Part shown: in pieces, positions 52,901 through 62,146 of the stretch
Position numbering within the stretch: the first letter of the stretch is position 1
Layout of the letters: each line of letters starts with the position of its first letter
NCBI RefSeq assembly: GCF_021347895.1
Contig: NC_067128.1
Coordinates: 200,010-264,009 of the forward strand
Reading direction: 5' to 3'
Length of the DNA: 64,000 nt
Origin: Acanthochromis polyacanthus
Taxonomy: Eukaryota > Chordata > Actinopteri > Pomacentridae
Translations under genes and position numbers: made by a program
The notes under the pieces: generated by a model
The model's database searches: none
Told to the model about the DNA's origin: nothing
What the model saw: the letters and a program-made list of their open reading frames with translations, nothing else

Positions 52901-54844
52901 AATCCAAGTTCTCTTTGGGATTTGACCTCAACAGTGGTTCAGATATCACCGTTTCATGTAGATTCATGAATTGACTTGGTGGTTATTGGTTATTCAATGG
53001 TTATTCAAAAGGAAACAAAGACATCAACTTCATCTACCAATAGTTCATTTCAAGCCTGTTAGGGAGCAATGATATTAATTCTGAAACTGAACTAAAATGG
53101 TTGACTTCATGTTTTAAAATCCAATTTATGTATTTGTGTGGATGTCGCCTTAAATGGACTCTTTTCATCAGCAGTCATTCTCTACCTGCACTTTAAAACT
53201 GCTTAAAGTCCAGTTGCAAATGTCTGAAGGACTGTTTACAGCCTTTTGTGTGTCGTCTGCTAAAGTTCAAGAGAAGTGACTCCACCACATCTCTGCAGCC
53301 ATCCCATTACTAACACAGGAATCATTTTAGCAAACAACAGGATAAAAAAGACGATACCTCTAAATCAGCTGCACATATTTTTGTAGATTTTTAGGAGTGT
53401 AAATGTTAAATTTTAATGATTGTACATTAAAGAAGAACTCTAAACTGTTTTCTGTCACTTGGTTCAATCATTTACAAACTCATTACTTGATTAGTGCATT
53501 TGTCACTTGGTGATGTACTTTTCTGCAAACTTCAAATAATACTTACAGGTTTCTCTGAATTTAACGGCTCACAGTCAATGTGCAGAATTTATATCTGGTA
53601 ATTCAACTAAGCATCAGTAAAGCTGAGGTATGGCTCAGCATTTAGCATTCAAAGTAAAGGAACAATTCAATCCAGGTTTGAAAGGTTTGGTTTTCTGTTC
53701 CTTAATTTATAATTCCTTAATGTCCTGTATATGGATTAGACTTCTTCTTGAACTGTTGTCCTCAGACACAGACAGTTAATGGAGTTTGTTTATGCGTGGA
53801 ATTTGTAAGATTTGTGCTTTTAAAGTGTTCAGTTTTACATTTTTCACATAAATCTACACCGAAACAGTTTGAAATCTGTTACGTCTGATTTGTTCTCTTG
53901 CAGGGACTTTTCCTTTTGATTACAGGATGTTTTGCAGAGCAGAAGGTAGGTGTTCCACTTTATCAGATATCACACTCTGTATATTTACTGATATACTGAA
54001 AACCCTTCAGCTGGTCAATACTTTAAAACATCCAAGAATAGAAAAGCAGCAGAGCCCAGAAATGTCACAAACTACAGCGCCTATAGAAACGTCCTTCCAA
54101 CAGGCCTAGTGCCTAAATACTGACTTTAAAAGGATGATTAGTGCAGTCACTTATTTTACATTTAGCACTTTGAATAATTTGGCATTACATTGTGGAAATC
54201 TGTTTTCACTTTGACATGAAAGAGATTTTTGGAGTAGATTCTTGTCCAAAAAAAGCCAAAAGTAAATTAACCTTTCATCAGTATTGGAAAGCAACAAAAA
54301 ACACTGCTGTATGTTATTTAATGTCTACTGAATCTGTCTGCTGTCTATTGTCTACTGAAAACAACAAACAAAAACCAGCAGACTGCAAAACAGCTTCTTC
54401 CCCAGAGCTGTGGTCGCCATCACACCCCCACCCAGATTTTCCTCCCCCCGGCTCATCTGTGCAATAAGATCTCTACTTTATTCCTGCAACACTTGACCTC
54501 TTTATCAACCGCCACCACTCTACTTTGTGTCTAGTACTTTGATTTAGTATTTTTATCTATTTATATCCTTATTTGCACTGTTGCTAATTCTTGTGTTCTT
54601 TCAGACAAAATTCGCTGTAATTCTGCACAATAACAATAAAATCTCTTTATCTTTTTTTCTATCAGGTCAGAGAAGAATTCATAAAGATCTTAACAGTGAG
54701 TACATCCATTCACAGGTTTACACCATAAAATGACAGCTGAATGAAAACTGCATCATCAGTCTTTGTGTCCATTTGCAGGGAAAATCCAGAGGAGGCGACA
54801 CCTCAAAGAATTTTACTTCAACTACAAACACAAAAGACAAATGA
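41786..54844 (+). CDS. adgrf5-like: Gene C: adhesion GPCR subfamily F, ADGRF5/Ig-Hepta-like (complete)
   Basis: Second receptor of the cluster, with the same domain order as gene A. Coding exons: 41786-41839, 42134-42146, 42932-43153, 43780-43932, 44077-44135, 44237-44289, 45327-45448, 47518-47748, 48925-49158, 49300-49440, optional 49738-49833, 49883-50073, 50557-50742, 51284-52591, 53904-53945, 54666-54695, 54779-54844 (stop 54842-54844). All phases join. The total is 3201 nt (1066 residues), or 1034 residues without the optional exon. Domains: signal peptide, Cys-rich, SEA-like, two Ig-like, HormR, GAIN-GPS (HL|T), 7TM, short tail ending TSTTNTKDK. Intron 8 uses a GC donor. The protein is clearly diverged from gene A, so the duplication is old. 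Downstream lies mep1a in convergent orientation. Confidence 0.9.
42232..42259 (+). repeat. Interstitial TTAGGG repeat
   Basis: Four to five GTTAGGG-type units in the intron between gene C exons 2 and 3. Confidence 0.85.
44077..45448 (+). CDS. Gene C exons 5-7: SEA-like domain
   Basis: Exons 44077-44135 (ends phase 0), 44237-44289 (phase 2) and 45327-45448 (phase 1) copy the intron phases of A's SEA exons exactly. The residues at the cleavage position read SSSIVEF, so the Gly of the GS site seen in A is replaced. The intron 44290-45326 contains the dispersed repeat at 44862-45010. Confidence 0.75.
44862..45010 (+). repeat. Dispersed repeat shared with gene A intron 14
   Basis: AACACTCAGAGAG-AGCAGT, AAGTCCTGATAA-TCCTCAG and GTAGTGTTCACT-GTTGTC blocks match 22226-22520. 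It lies in a non-equivalent intron, so it is a dispersed repeat rather than shared ancestry of the intron. Confidence 0.6.
46170..46345. repeat. GATGA/GATAT purine-rich minisatellite
   Basis: About 175 bp of imperfect GATGA, GATAT and GACAT units in gene C intron 7, strongly purine-biased on the plus strand. Confidence 0.85.
46609..46646. repeat. Palindrome of telomere-like repeats
   Basis: CATGAGGTTTAGGGTTA (46609-46625) and its exact reverse complement (46630-46646) are separated by GGGT. Both arms contain the TTAGGG motif, in head-to-head orientation. Confidence 0.9.
46677..46748 (-). repeat. Tail fragment of the 7209/25322 repeat family
   Basis: It matches the first about 70 bp of 7209-7625 (TTTATTTATATAGCGTCAAT, then GTCTCAAGACGCTTTACAGA). 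Confidence 0.75.
46920..47284 (+). mobile_element. tRNA-derived SINE, copy 2
   Basis: Same family as 30205-30566, here with the GCAAGAAGATCC segment between the boxes retained. Imperfect direct repeats flank it: GATTTTAATG (46910-46919) and GATTTTGATG (47285-47294). It lies in gene C intron 7. Confidence 0.85.
47518..49440 (+). CDS. Gene C exons 8-10: Ig-like domains
   Basis: Exon 47518-47748 encodes VCYQSEPELKCFLNET, then WSLSRPNE. Exon 48925-49158 opens GTYQCEFLTG and starts the next Ig (LTVQCDGNPSS, then VWWSLNGD). Exon 49300-49440 carries ADISCQETS. The donor after 47748 is GCAAGT, so this intron is GC-AG; the frame only works with this donor. All ends are phase 1. Confidence 0.85.
49738..49833 (+). 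CDS. Gene C optional 96-nt exon with no gene A counterpart
   Basis: Acceptor TGTTTCAG at 49730-49737 and donor GTATGA at 49834. It is 96 nt long, phase 1 at both ends and free of stops. It encodes IPSNHFKVLGLIVKS and then DVLNLYQWMETLVP. Inclusion or skipping both keep the frame, so it may be alternatively used. It has no known domain and resembles an amphipathic helix. Confidence 0.5.
49883..50073 (+). CDS. Gene C HormR domain exon
   Basis: It encodes GFCEEEDLWPVTPAGDT, then QTCPEGRTGYRSRTC and SNCVN, a textbook HormR pattern with four cysteines and the W-P-x-x-x-x-G motif. It is better preserved than the equivalent domain of gene A. Confidence 0.85.
50398..50485 (+). mobile_element. Isolated Tc1 right-end fragment
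   Basis: It matches the right TIR of the Tc1 element at 15650-15722 (TGTGACCATTGTGG, then CAATTTTGTCCATGTG) and stands alone in a gene C intron. Confidence 0.7.
50557..52591 (+). CDS. Gene C GAIN, GPS and seven-transmembrane exons
   Basis: Exons 50557-50742 and 51284-52591 (1,308 nt) encode the GAIN domain, then the GPS (CVFWDVKKSDWSDEGC, then CECHHLTAFSVLM) with the cut between 51793 and 51794. The released agonist would start TAFSVLMAKGD. Seven hydrophobic segments follow, ending NYSFTILNSFQ. The exon layout equals gene A's. Confidence 0.93.
50743..50773 (+). repeat. Interstitial TTAGGG repeat abutting a splice donor
   Basis: GTAAGGGTTAGGGTTAGGG and further units begin at the donor GT of the first GAIN exon, so the repeat forms the 5' splice site itself. 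Confidence 0.85.
52592..53903 (+). other. Gene C intron, nothing recognised
   Basis: 1.3 kb between the 7TM exon and the 42-nt TM7 exon; AT-rich, without repeats I can name. Confidence 0.45.
53904..54844 (+). CDS. Gene C exons for TM7 end and cytoplasmic tail
   Basis: Exon 53904-53945 (GLFLLITGCFAEQK) has the same 42-nt length as in gene A. Exon 54666-54695 encodes VREEFIKILT. The last coding exon from 54779 encodes GKSRGGDTSKNFTSTTNTKDK before TGA at 54842-54844. The tail is short, basic and Ser/Thr-rich. Confidence 0.85.
54070..54310. mobile_element. Tc1-like terminal fragment
   Basis: CTACAGCGCCTATAGAAACG followed by AATCTGTTTTCACTTTGACA-type sequence, matching the ends of a Tc1-type family. 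It lies in the intron before exon 54666. Confidence 0.5.
54375..54655 (+). repeat. LINE 3'-end fragment
   Basis: It contains LQNSFFPRAV in one frame, a conserved LINE C-terminal motif, followed by a tail ending CAATAACAATAAAATCTC. It lies in the same intron as the Tc1 fragment. Confidence 0.6.
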
Positions 54845-57220
54845 AGACACAGGTCAGTCCTACAAAATGTCATCATTAGTCTGCATTTCCAGTCACACAC
54901 ACAGTAAAAAGGCATTTTATTCCAGGCTCTACATGCATTTTTTTCTGTACAAGCTGCTGTTTCTGTACAAGCTTCTGTTTCTGCACAAGCTTCTGTTTCT
55001 GCATCTGTCTTTCAACCTGTTAACTTCACGTACAATTTAATTTTTCATTTTTTTATTTTTCACGTTAATCAAAACCCGGTGATGACGGGTTTATCAGTGA
55101 AGATTTGTTAACTAAAGAAGTTTCTTTCCTTATCAGTGCACTAATAAAGTTCACACTGTGGAGTGTTTGACGTAGAGAGGAACGTAAGAGTCGTAACCAG
55201 GGACAGGAGTCAACAGTCTGATGTTGTACTGAGCTGTTGAAAAAGAGGTCATTGTATGTCAACAGGACTGACCTGGTTAAATAAAGGCTAAATAAATAAT
55301 AATTTTTTTAAAAAGCCACTGGCTGTGAACATCGTGTTTACAGTGACAGTGAGATAAACCTGATGGTTCACAGCTTCCATATTTTCCACAACAAAGAGAT
55401 TTCTGGTTAGAGTACTAAAATGGAAACACATCCAAATGATCCAAAGCAAAGGTGAGGCTGATGGAGTTCTTGACTTTTGCATGTATTTGGTCAGAAAGTG
55501 AGACATGGAGCAAATACAATATTGACCTGATGAGAAGTTAAGGGTTCACCAAGTCTGTCCATCCGTAGATCAACTGCTGGAAGCGTTTCATCCCTGTTCT
55601 GTATTTATACTGTTTGTCTGATCATTTTACAGTCCAGTATATTTATGTTGTTTCTGTTCTTTAAAGATAGTTCCTGAGAAGTCACGTTTTTATCGTCATT
55701 TTAGTTCAGTAGACCCCTAAACCCTATAGGAGTCAGAGACACGCAGCATGAAGAACGAACCTTCATTTATTTACACCGATGGTTAAGAAGAAACCAGATT
55801 TCATGCTTGATTTTATACAAACGCATGATGGAAATGAAGGAATCTTCAGTTCTGAAAACTTGAATCACAGCAGATGCAGCACTTTCAGAGAAATAAAGGC
55901 TTGCAATGGGATGTTTTTGTGCAGCAGAAGTGGTACTTACACACCCTGTCAAAAGTTATAGGACACTTTCTCGTTCATTTGACAGGGGGTGTATAATACT
56001 TAAATTAAATTAAAGGTGCAAGTCAGAAAAACTGGACTACAGGTCAAAAAACACTTTCAGATCAAACAAGGTCGACCTAAAAGATCTGATCTGATGTTTT
56101 TCTGCTGTTTAATGTCTTTATATTAAAGAACCAGATCATTTCTAATGGAAACCAATGATTTCATCAACATCTAGAGTGCAGTTAAAATATTGGAACAATT
56201 TATTCTATTTTTACCTTCAGAAGCAGGAAATTTATCTGTTTTTGAACCCTATAATTGTTCAAAAACCAGGAATGGACCCTCAGGGTGGGACTGAAAAGTT
56301 GGAAGATCTCCAAATTCATTCTGATACGTTCAGATTGCATGCCTTTCCATTCAATAGATGTTGAGATATTTCACTGCCGGATTTAAAATGCAATCCTGAG
56401 GCTCCTGCTGCTACCATGTATTAATGTTTTTTTTTTATTGTATATCGGTTATTTAGCAATAAAACGTGATCTTTATTCAGTTGCAGCAGTGAACAATGTG
56501 GGGACTTTGTAATAAAATAAGAGTTTCACCTGTTTGGTTTCAGTTTTACTCTAAACATTTGAACTTTCTGCTGTTTCTGAGGTCATGTTGTTCAGTTTGT
56601 CTCCCAGAAAGATTCTCAAACGCTGCTTTAGAAACGATCATGTCTGACCAAACTATCCCAGGTTACATCTAATTGTTTGCTGAGTTTATAATTCATTAAT
56701 GAAGCATTTCTACTTTACAGACTGTGGAGACGGAAACAGCAGCTCCTGTGTGTGCCGCTCCACACGCATCTACCAGACGACATATCTCAGTTCTTACAGC
56801 GGTGGAGGTGGTTGTAGTAAACCCAAGTAAAATGTTGATTAGATCATTATCCTGAGTTGATCCTGACAGCACATTTAAATATAAATCATTGTCTTAGTAG
56901 TAGAGGCTGATTTTCCCTCATTTGTAATCTAAGTAAAGTGCAGATATTCTTTGTGTAGCTTTAAGGAGATCGACTATATAACTTCTAAAAAACGATCTGA
57001 TTAGATGTTACAGATTCTGGGCACACGGACTCTAGTGCTCGTTTATAAAGAATGAAATCCATCTTTAATATTCTTTGTTTGGTGTATTTATTTAAAGGAC
57101 AGTCTGTAAATTTATACTGTGTGACTTCAACCATAACCTGCATACTTCTGCCTGTGTGTGTCTAAAATATGTACAAAGCTGGAATAAAAATAAACGACAT
57201 AAAGCCTGTTCGTGGTGAGA
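54845..57220 (+). other. Downstream region of gene C with possible untranslated last exon
   Basis: No coding gene is seen. A donor CACAG|GTCAGT after the stop (54852/54853) and an acceptor TTTACAG at 56714-56720 could join a 3' untranslated exon running to AATAAA at 57183-57188. Alternatively the mRNA ends earlier. The interval is AT-rich, with a run of CTTCTGTTTCTG-type repeats at 54950-55010. Confidence 0.35.
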
Positions 57221-57222
57221 AT

Positions 57223-57228
57223 TTTATT
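57223..57228 (-). terminator. Probable mep1a polyadenylation signal
   Basis: AATAAA on the minus strand, about 310 bp beyond the stop codon at 57537. It lies about 40 bp from a plus-strand AATAAA at 57183 that may serve gene C. Confidence 0.45.
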
Positions 57229-57536
57229 TCCAACCTTACATTTTACATTATAGAATCCATTTAGCAGATTATATACAATTATTTTAATACACAAACAAAG
57301 CAAACTCACAAACAGGACCCAAACATTCTTAGTTTGACAGAAGTTTTCTCTAATTTCAGGGAAATCTGTGGTTGTTGGGAGGTTTTCTTCCTGGTTAACT
57401 TACAACTTGGGCTACTTATTGATCATATTCAGTACTTTTTATATAAAACATTATATTAATCTTTACATTACACATATCTCTGTAGTCCTGAAACTATATT
57501 TTACCACTGAATGAATGCTGAGGACACATTAGTGCT

Positions 57537-57687
57537 TTACTGTCCTCTCCTGATGACGGTGAAAATGGCCAATGCCAGGACAATAAATCCTGCAGCGCCT
57601 CCGACCAGAGCTCCCACAATGCTTCTGTCTGTCTTCAGCTCCTCACACCTCGGTCCAGTGTAGTAGGTGGCCTGGCTGGTTGCACAC
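57537..57687 (-). CDS. mep1a last exon: EGF end, transmembrane helix, stop
   Basis: It completes the EGF ([16 protein letters not shown]), then a hydrophobic helix of about 22 residues followed by VIRRGQ and TAA. The Arg pair after the helix fits a type I topology. Confidence 0.88.
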
Positions 57688-60600
57688 CTGGAAAGCAGCA
57701 CAGATTGGTTTTAATATGAAGAATGTTCCTCATAGTGTGAGTAGCTGCTCTGAGCTGGAGTTTAATAAATAGAATGATTCTCTTTGCCTAAAGTCTTGTG
57801 TCACTCAGCTGGAAGGAATGAATCCATGTTTCCACTAGAAAACTGAAAACAATCTGTATGTTTACATGTAAATAAACAGCAAATGCACTTATTTTCTTTC
57901 ATTAAAAAGATTTAGTATCACGTACTTTATTACCAATATAAAGGGATTAGCTTAGCATAGCATAAAGCCTACATAAAAGGGGAAACACCGAGCCTTGTCC
58001 TCTACAAACTAGTAAACTCTGAGTCGACCAGCACTTCTACAGAGCCGTAATTATTGAAATACAGCCGTGTGTTTACCACGTACGGAATCAGAAATGTGAA
58101 AATGAAAGCTTTGGGTCTCCAAAAGAAACATCACTAACATGAAAACTCCGAAACACTCCAGTTTATGTCCAAGACTTTGGGCTAATAAACCAGCTTTTGT
58201 TCACAAAATGACAAACAAGTTGGGAATACTGACAAAAAAAAATCTAATTTATCTTTTAAACCTCTTAAATTCTGAAAAATGTTCCGTTTCAACCATGAAT
58301 GTTCTATTTAACATCTTGTTTAACTCAGAGCGTTGTTTAGAGTTGTGTCCCAGATGTCAGATTGACGCCAGTTTGTGGTCTTTTAAAGGACAATCTGAGT
58401 CTCTGGTTGATGATTGGTGAAGAACACCGACCTGCAGGAGGCTTCCCCTTTACTTTCCACACAGACGCCTCCGTTAAAGCATGGGTTCGGGTAGCAGGGA
58501 TCCACAGCTCGAGCTTCTCTGTGTTTTGGAGCCTCTGGTTGAAATTCAACCTCAATGATTGGCTCGTCTTCTGGGACGTCTTCGCTTGGTGCAGGAGGTC
58601 GGATGGGAACCTCAGTCTTAATCAGGTGGGTCAAATCTACAGAAAGGCAGGTTAATATAATATAAAAGTAATCAAACCAGCTGCATTTTACAGCCGAGCA
58701 GACTGTCATAATCATCACCATTGAAGTCCACCGTGATGATCAGGTCGTCTCCCTTCAGGAAGCTCCTCCTTCGCAGCTGTTGGTGGGAAATGAAGGTGCT
58801 CCAGCCGAAGTCTGGAGTCCGGTAACACTCACAGCTGGCGTCCCACACTCCAGATGTGGCTGTTGGTTTGTTCCAGCGAGGATTAGCATCTGATAGTCAG
58901 GAAAAGAAAAGACAGATGAATTCTGCATGTTTGTGTTTGAGGTGAACTGTAGAGTTGAGTGAAACCAGAATCTGTGGGTTCATTTCTACAAACAATTCTG
59001 TTCCTATGGTTTTCATTAAAAAATATGAACTAATGCAACTTTTTAGATTTTAATGTTGCTTCAAAGAACCCATAAAATTGCAACTTCCAAGTAGGTCTGC
59101 TAGGATTACTGAGGTCAAAGGAGTTCAAGATGAAGATATTATTGCAATATCTGTAGAGCACTTTTAAAAATAAGACAAATTCATCTTGTTGTTGTTTTCA
59201 GGGCTGCACAGTGGTCTAGTGGTTAGCACTTTGGCCTTGCAGTAAGAAGATCCCCGGTTCAAATCCCGGCCTGGGCCTGGGATCTTTCTGCATGGAGTTT
59301 GCATGTTCTCCCTGTGCATGCGTGGGTTTTCTCCGGGTACTCCGGCTTCCTCCCACAGTCCAAAAACATGCTGAGGTTAATTGGTTACTCTAAATTGTCC
59401 GTAGGTGTGAATGTGAGTGTGATTGTGTGTCTGTATATGTAGCCCTGTGACAGACTGGTGACCTGTCCAGGGTGTCCCCTGCCTTCACCCGAGTCAGCTG
59501 GAATAGACTCCAGCACCCCCCATGACCCTAGTGAGGATAAAGCGGTGGATAGAGAATGGATGGATGGATGGAGGATGGATGGATATTGTTTTCGGAAATG
59601 AAATCACTCAAAATATGAATGTATGGAGTGGAGAGAGAGTCTGTAACCATAACTGTACTTTATGTTGGAGTTCCAGCTGTTCAGTTACTAGAATTAGATG
59701 ATTTACTAACATTTTCACCTTTATTATTAATATGAGATCAGCTAATTTATTTTTAACCATCGCAGACACATGTTGTATACTGCAAAACTGCTAATTCTAA
59801 GTTTTATTCCCTCTGAAGTTTTACAAAGTCATACAATTATAAGAATACAGTTTTGTTTAAATGGACGTATTTTGAAGATAGATCTCTCATTTCTATGGGT
59901 TATTCTTGGAACCGCTGTCTGTCCAAAGAAAAACTTCTCATAAAAACGGTTTCTGGCATAAAAGAGAGAGACAAACAAGGTTCCATTCATCCACTGTGTT
60001 TGGGTGGAGCAGAAAGTCTTACGTGATAAAAGCAGAACTATCTTCATGGACCAACCTTCTTACCGTGCCCTGGTCCTACCTGTGGTGAAGCTTCTGGTGG
60101 ACGACATCCTCAACGTAGCGTCTGGATCCTGGTCCATGGCAACAATGGTGACCTGTCTGTTCTCAACCGGCCACTGCATCACGCCGTCGTTCTCCCCACT
60201 GCAGAGGTGGAACGTCATGGCAACGTAGTCTTTGTAGGCGTCTTCTCTTCCATTGGGGTAAACGCTGAGGCCGAATCGGTAGCCCTCAGAGTTATAGAAG
60301 CACTGGCTGGTGAGGTTGCTGCCGGGAGGAACTGAGGTGAGAGAGGTGGAGAAATTGTGGATTTGCCAAACAGCGGCAGGGCAGGCGGCCTCAGAGAGAG
60401 TGATGTCATCGATCAAAATGGCGCCCGAGGAGTTCGTCGATCCTCTGATGCCTTGGAAGAAATAACGGAACTTCTCTGTCACCTTCAGAGGAACGTGGGC
60501 TATTTTCCAGACATCGTCTCCATCACCTGAGGGGCAGAAGCAGGTGCTTACCAGCCTATTGATGCTGTAATTTATATTTAAAATGAGTCAAACCAACCAC

Positions 60601-62146
60601 AGCATGGGCACAGAAAGAAGGAACACAAACTCCTCTCTAGCATTCCAGAGAAGAAGAAGAAGAAGAAAGATTCCAGAGCAGAATACCTGTATAGGTGTGG
60701 ATCTTCCTGACACGGTTTACTGATCCTGTCCCATCGTCAGTCCTGATCCAGATCACCAGTTTATCCCCAGCAGATCCACTCATCTTATAGAAGAACTGAA
60801 GACACTGTTGATCTCTGTTGGGGTAGAGGATACGAGACTCCAGCAAAGCACTGCTGCCAACGGCACCAGAAGACGTGTCGAACTCCATGAAGTATCCAGA
60901 ATCTAGAAGAAGGAAGGAGCAGGTTCTGATTAATGAGTTACAGGAATGACATGACTCTGAATGAATTAATAGGAAAGAATTATAATTGCTCCTGTGATTT
61001 TCTTGTTTCGAATTCATCACTAAATCCTCATTTTGACCTTAAAAACGTCAAAAAACTGAGAAATTTTGTGTGTAAGCAACATTTTAGAAGAACTCCTCCA
61101 TGTTTTCCTCCCTGTGGGGTGAACTGTTGTAATGTACACCTTACTGGCCTCCCTGAGAAGACCATCAGACATTTACAGCTCAGTTTACCCTCCTGTTGTC
61201 TTCATTTAAAATATTGTCTGATAAATATCCAACACTTCAGCAAAAAAAATTCCCCGAATTTCTGAAAATTTGCAAAATCTTCAGGAAGAAAATTCCAAAA
61301 ATTCCTTAAAAGTTTTATTTAAAAAAAATCCCCCAAATTTGGCAAGAGAATTCTTGTAAATATTTTCAAAAAATGTGTAAAAATATTCCCAAAAAAATTC
61401 TAAAAATATGTAAAGTGAAACTTCTAATATTTTCTTTAAGAACATTCACGAAAAATCAACCAAATCAAAATTCTAAATGCCTGGTTGTTTTCTACCAGTC
61501 TCCTAAATATGAAGCCTGGAAAGTGTTGATTATCTGCTTTACCGGTCAGTTAGTTCAGTCCAGACGAGGTGAACTGGAGTTTATCCGTTCTGCTGCTAGA
61601 ACCAGCTAATGCTAACCACTTCGAATTTTTGACCCAAATTAAACCATTTTTACAGAAACCTACAGACTGTTCTTTCTTTTATTGCTTTTAAGTACCCATG
61701 GTCATTATAAAGTCTGGTTTAAACTGTCTGTGCCTCTATCTTTGCAACTTTATGAATACTTTATCTCTTACATGTTTTTATTTCTTTTATTTTTATTAAG
61801 TCTGACAGTTTTACTTATTATATAAATCTATATGCACTTTATACAACTTCACATTACTCCTTTTGATTAATTAGATTTAATATTTTTTATGGTTTGTTTC
61901 CTGTATCTTTTCTCACAATTTGCCTGTTAAAATAACCTCTGTGTTTAGGGTGCTGTATAAATAAAGGCTTGTGATTGTTGAAGCTGTTTTTCTCTGTACC
62001 TCTGCAGAGTCCTCCGAGTGTATGATCGGTATCGGTCGGAGTGCTCAGCGTCTGAACCCAGTCAGCGCTGTCGTCCTCGTTCTGGATCATTCCACAGATG
62101 TTGATCAGCTCAAAGGAGCACTGGTCCAGGAGAGTTAGAGAGTTGG
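57537..62146 (-). CDS. mep1a: Meprin A subunit alpha-like metalloprotease, 3' part (5' end outside window)
   Basis: Six minus-strand exons, all phase-compatible: 62000-62146, 60687-60902, 60080-60526, 58719-58889, 58432-58636 and 57537-57687 (stop at 57537-57539), about 445 residues. Order: MAM ([13 protein letters not shown] onward), MATH/TRAF-like ([10 protein letters not shown] onward), linker, EGF, one transmembrane helix ([20 protein letters not shown]) and a six-residue cytoplasmic end. This is the meprin architecture. The astacin zinc-protease domain and signal peptide lie beyond position 64000. A linker of about 45 residues between MATH and EGF, and the ADGRF neighbours, favour the alpha rather than the beta subunit. 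Meprins are oligomeric secreted or membrane proteases of epithelia. Confidence 0.88.
58432..58889 (-). CDS. mep1a exons for end of MATH, linker and start of EGF
   Basis: Exon 58719-58889 ends the MATH fold ([19 protein letters not shown]). Exon 58432-58636 encodes a Pro/Glu-rich linker with [12 protein letters not shown], then the EGF start [17 protein letters not shown] contains a minimal furin-type R-x-x-R. In meprin alpha, a furin cut in this region releases the enzyme from the membrane. Confidence 0.85.
59200..59585 (+). mobile_element. tRNA-derived SINE, copy 3
   Basis: Same family as the copies at 30205 and 46920, with a small internal duplication (CCTGGGCCTGGG). The 8-bp target-site repeat TTGTTTTC is at 59192-59199 and 59586-59593. 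It lies in the mep1a intron between the two MATH exons. Confidence 0.88.
60080..62146 (-). CDS. mep1a exons for MAM and N-terminal MATH
   Basis: Exon 62000-62146 begins the MAM domain (CSFE, CGMIQ, SADWVQ). Exon 60687-60902 continues it ([29 protein letters not shown]). Exon 60080-60526 ends MAM ([13 protein letters not shown]) and starts MATH ([27 protein letters not shown]). Boundaries are phase 1 throughout. Confidence 0.88.
60903..61999 (-). other. mep1a intron, nothing recognised
   Basis: AT-rich, with AAAATTCC-type low-complexity sequence around 61230-61400. No gene or clear transposon. Confidence 0.5.

Noticed and set aside
57127..57309. Minus-strand open frame downstream of mep1a stop
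   Set aside because: It is in the 3' untranslated region beyond the TAA at 57537-57539, with no domain.
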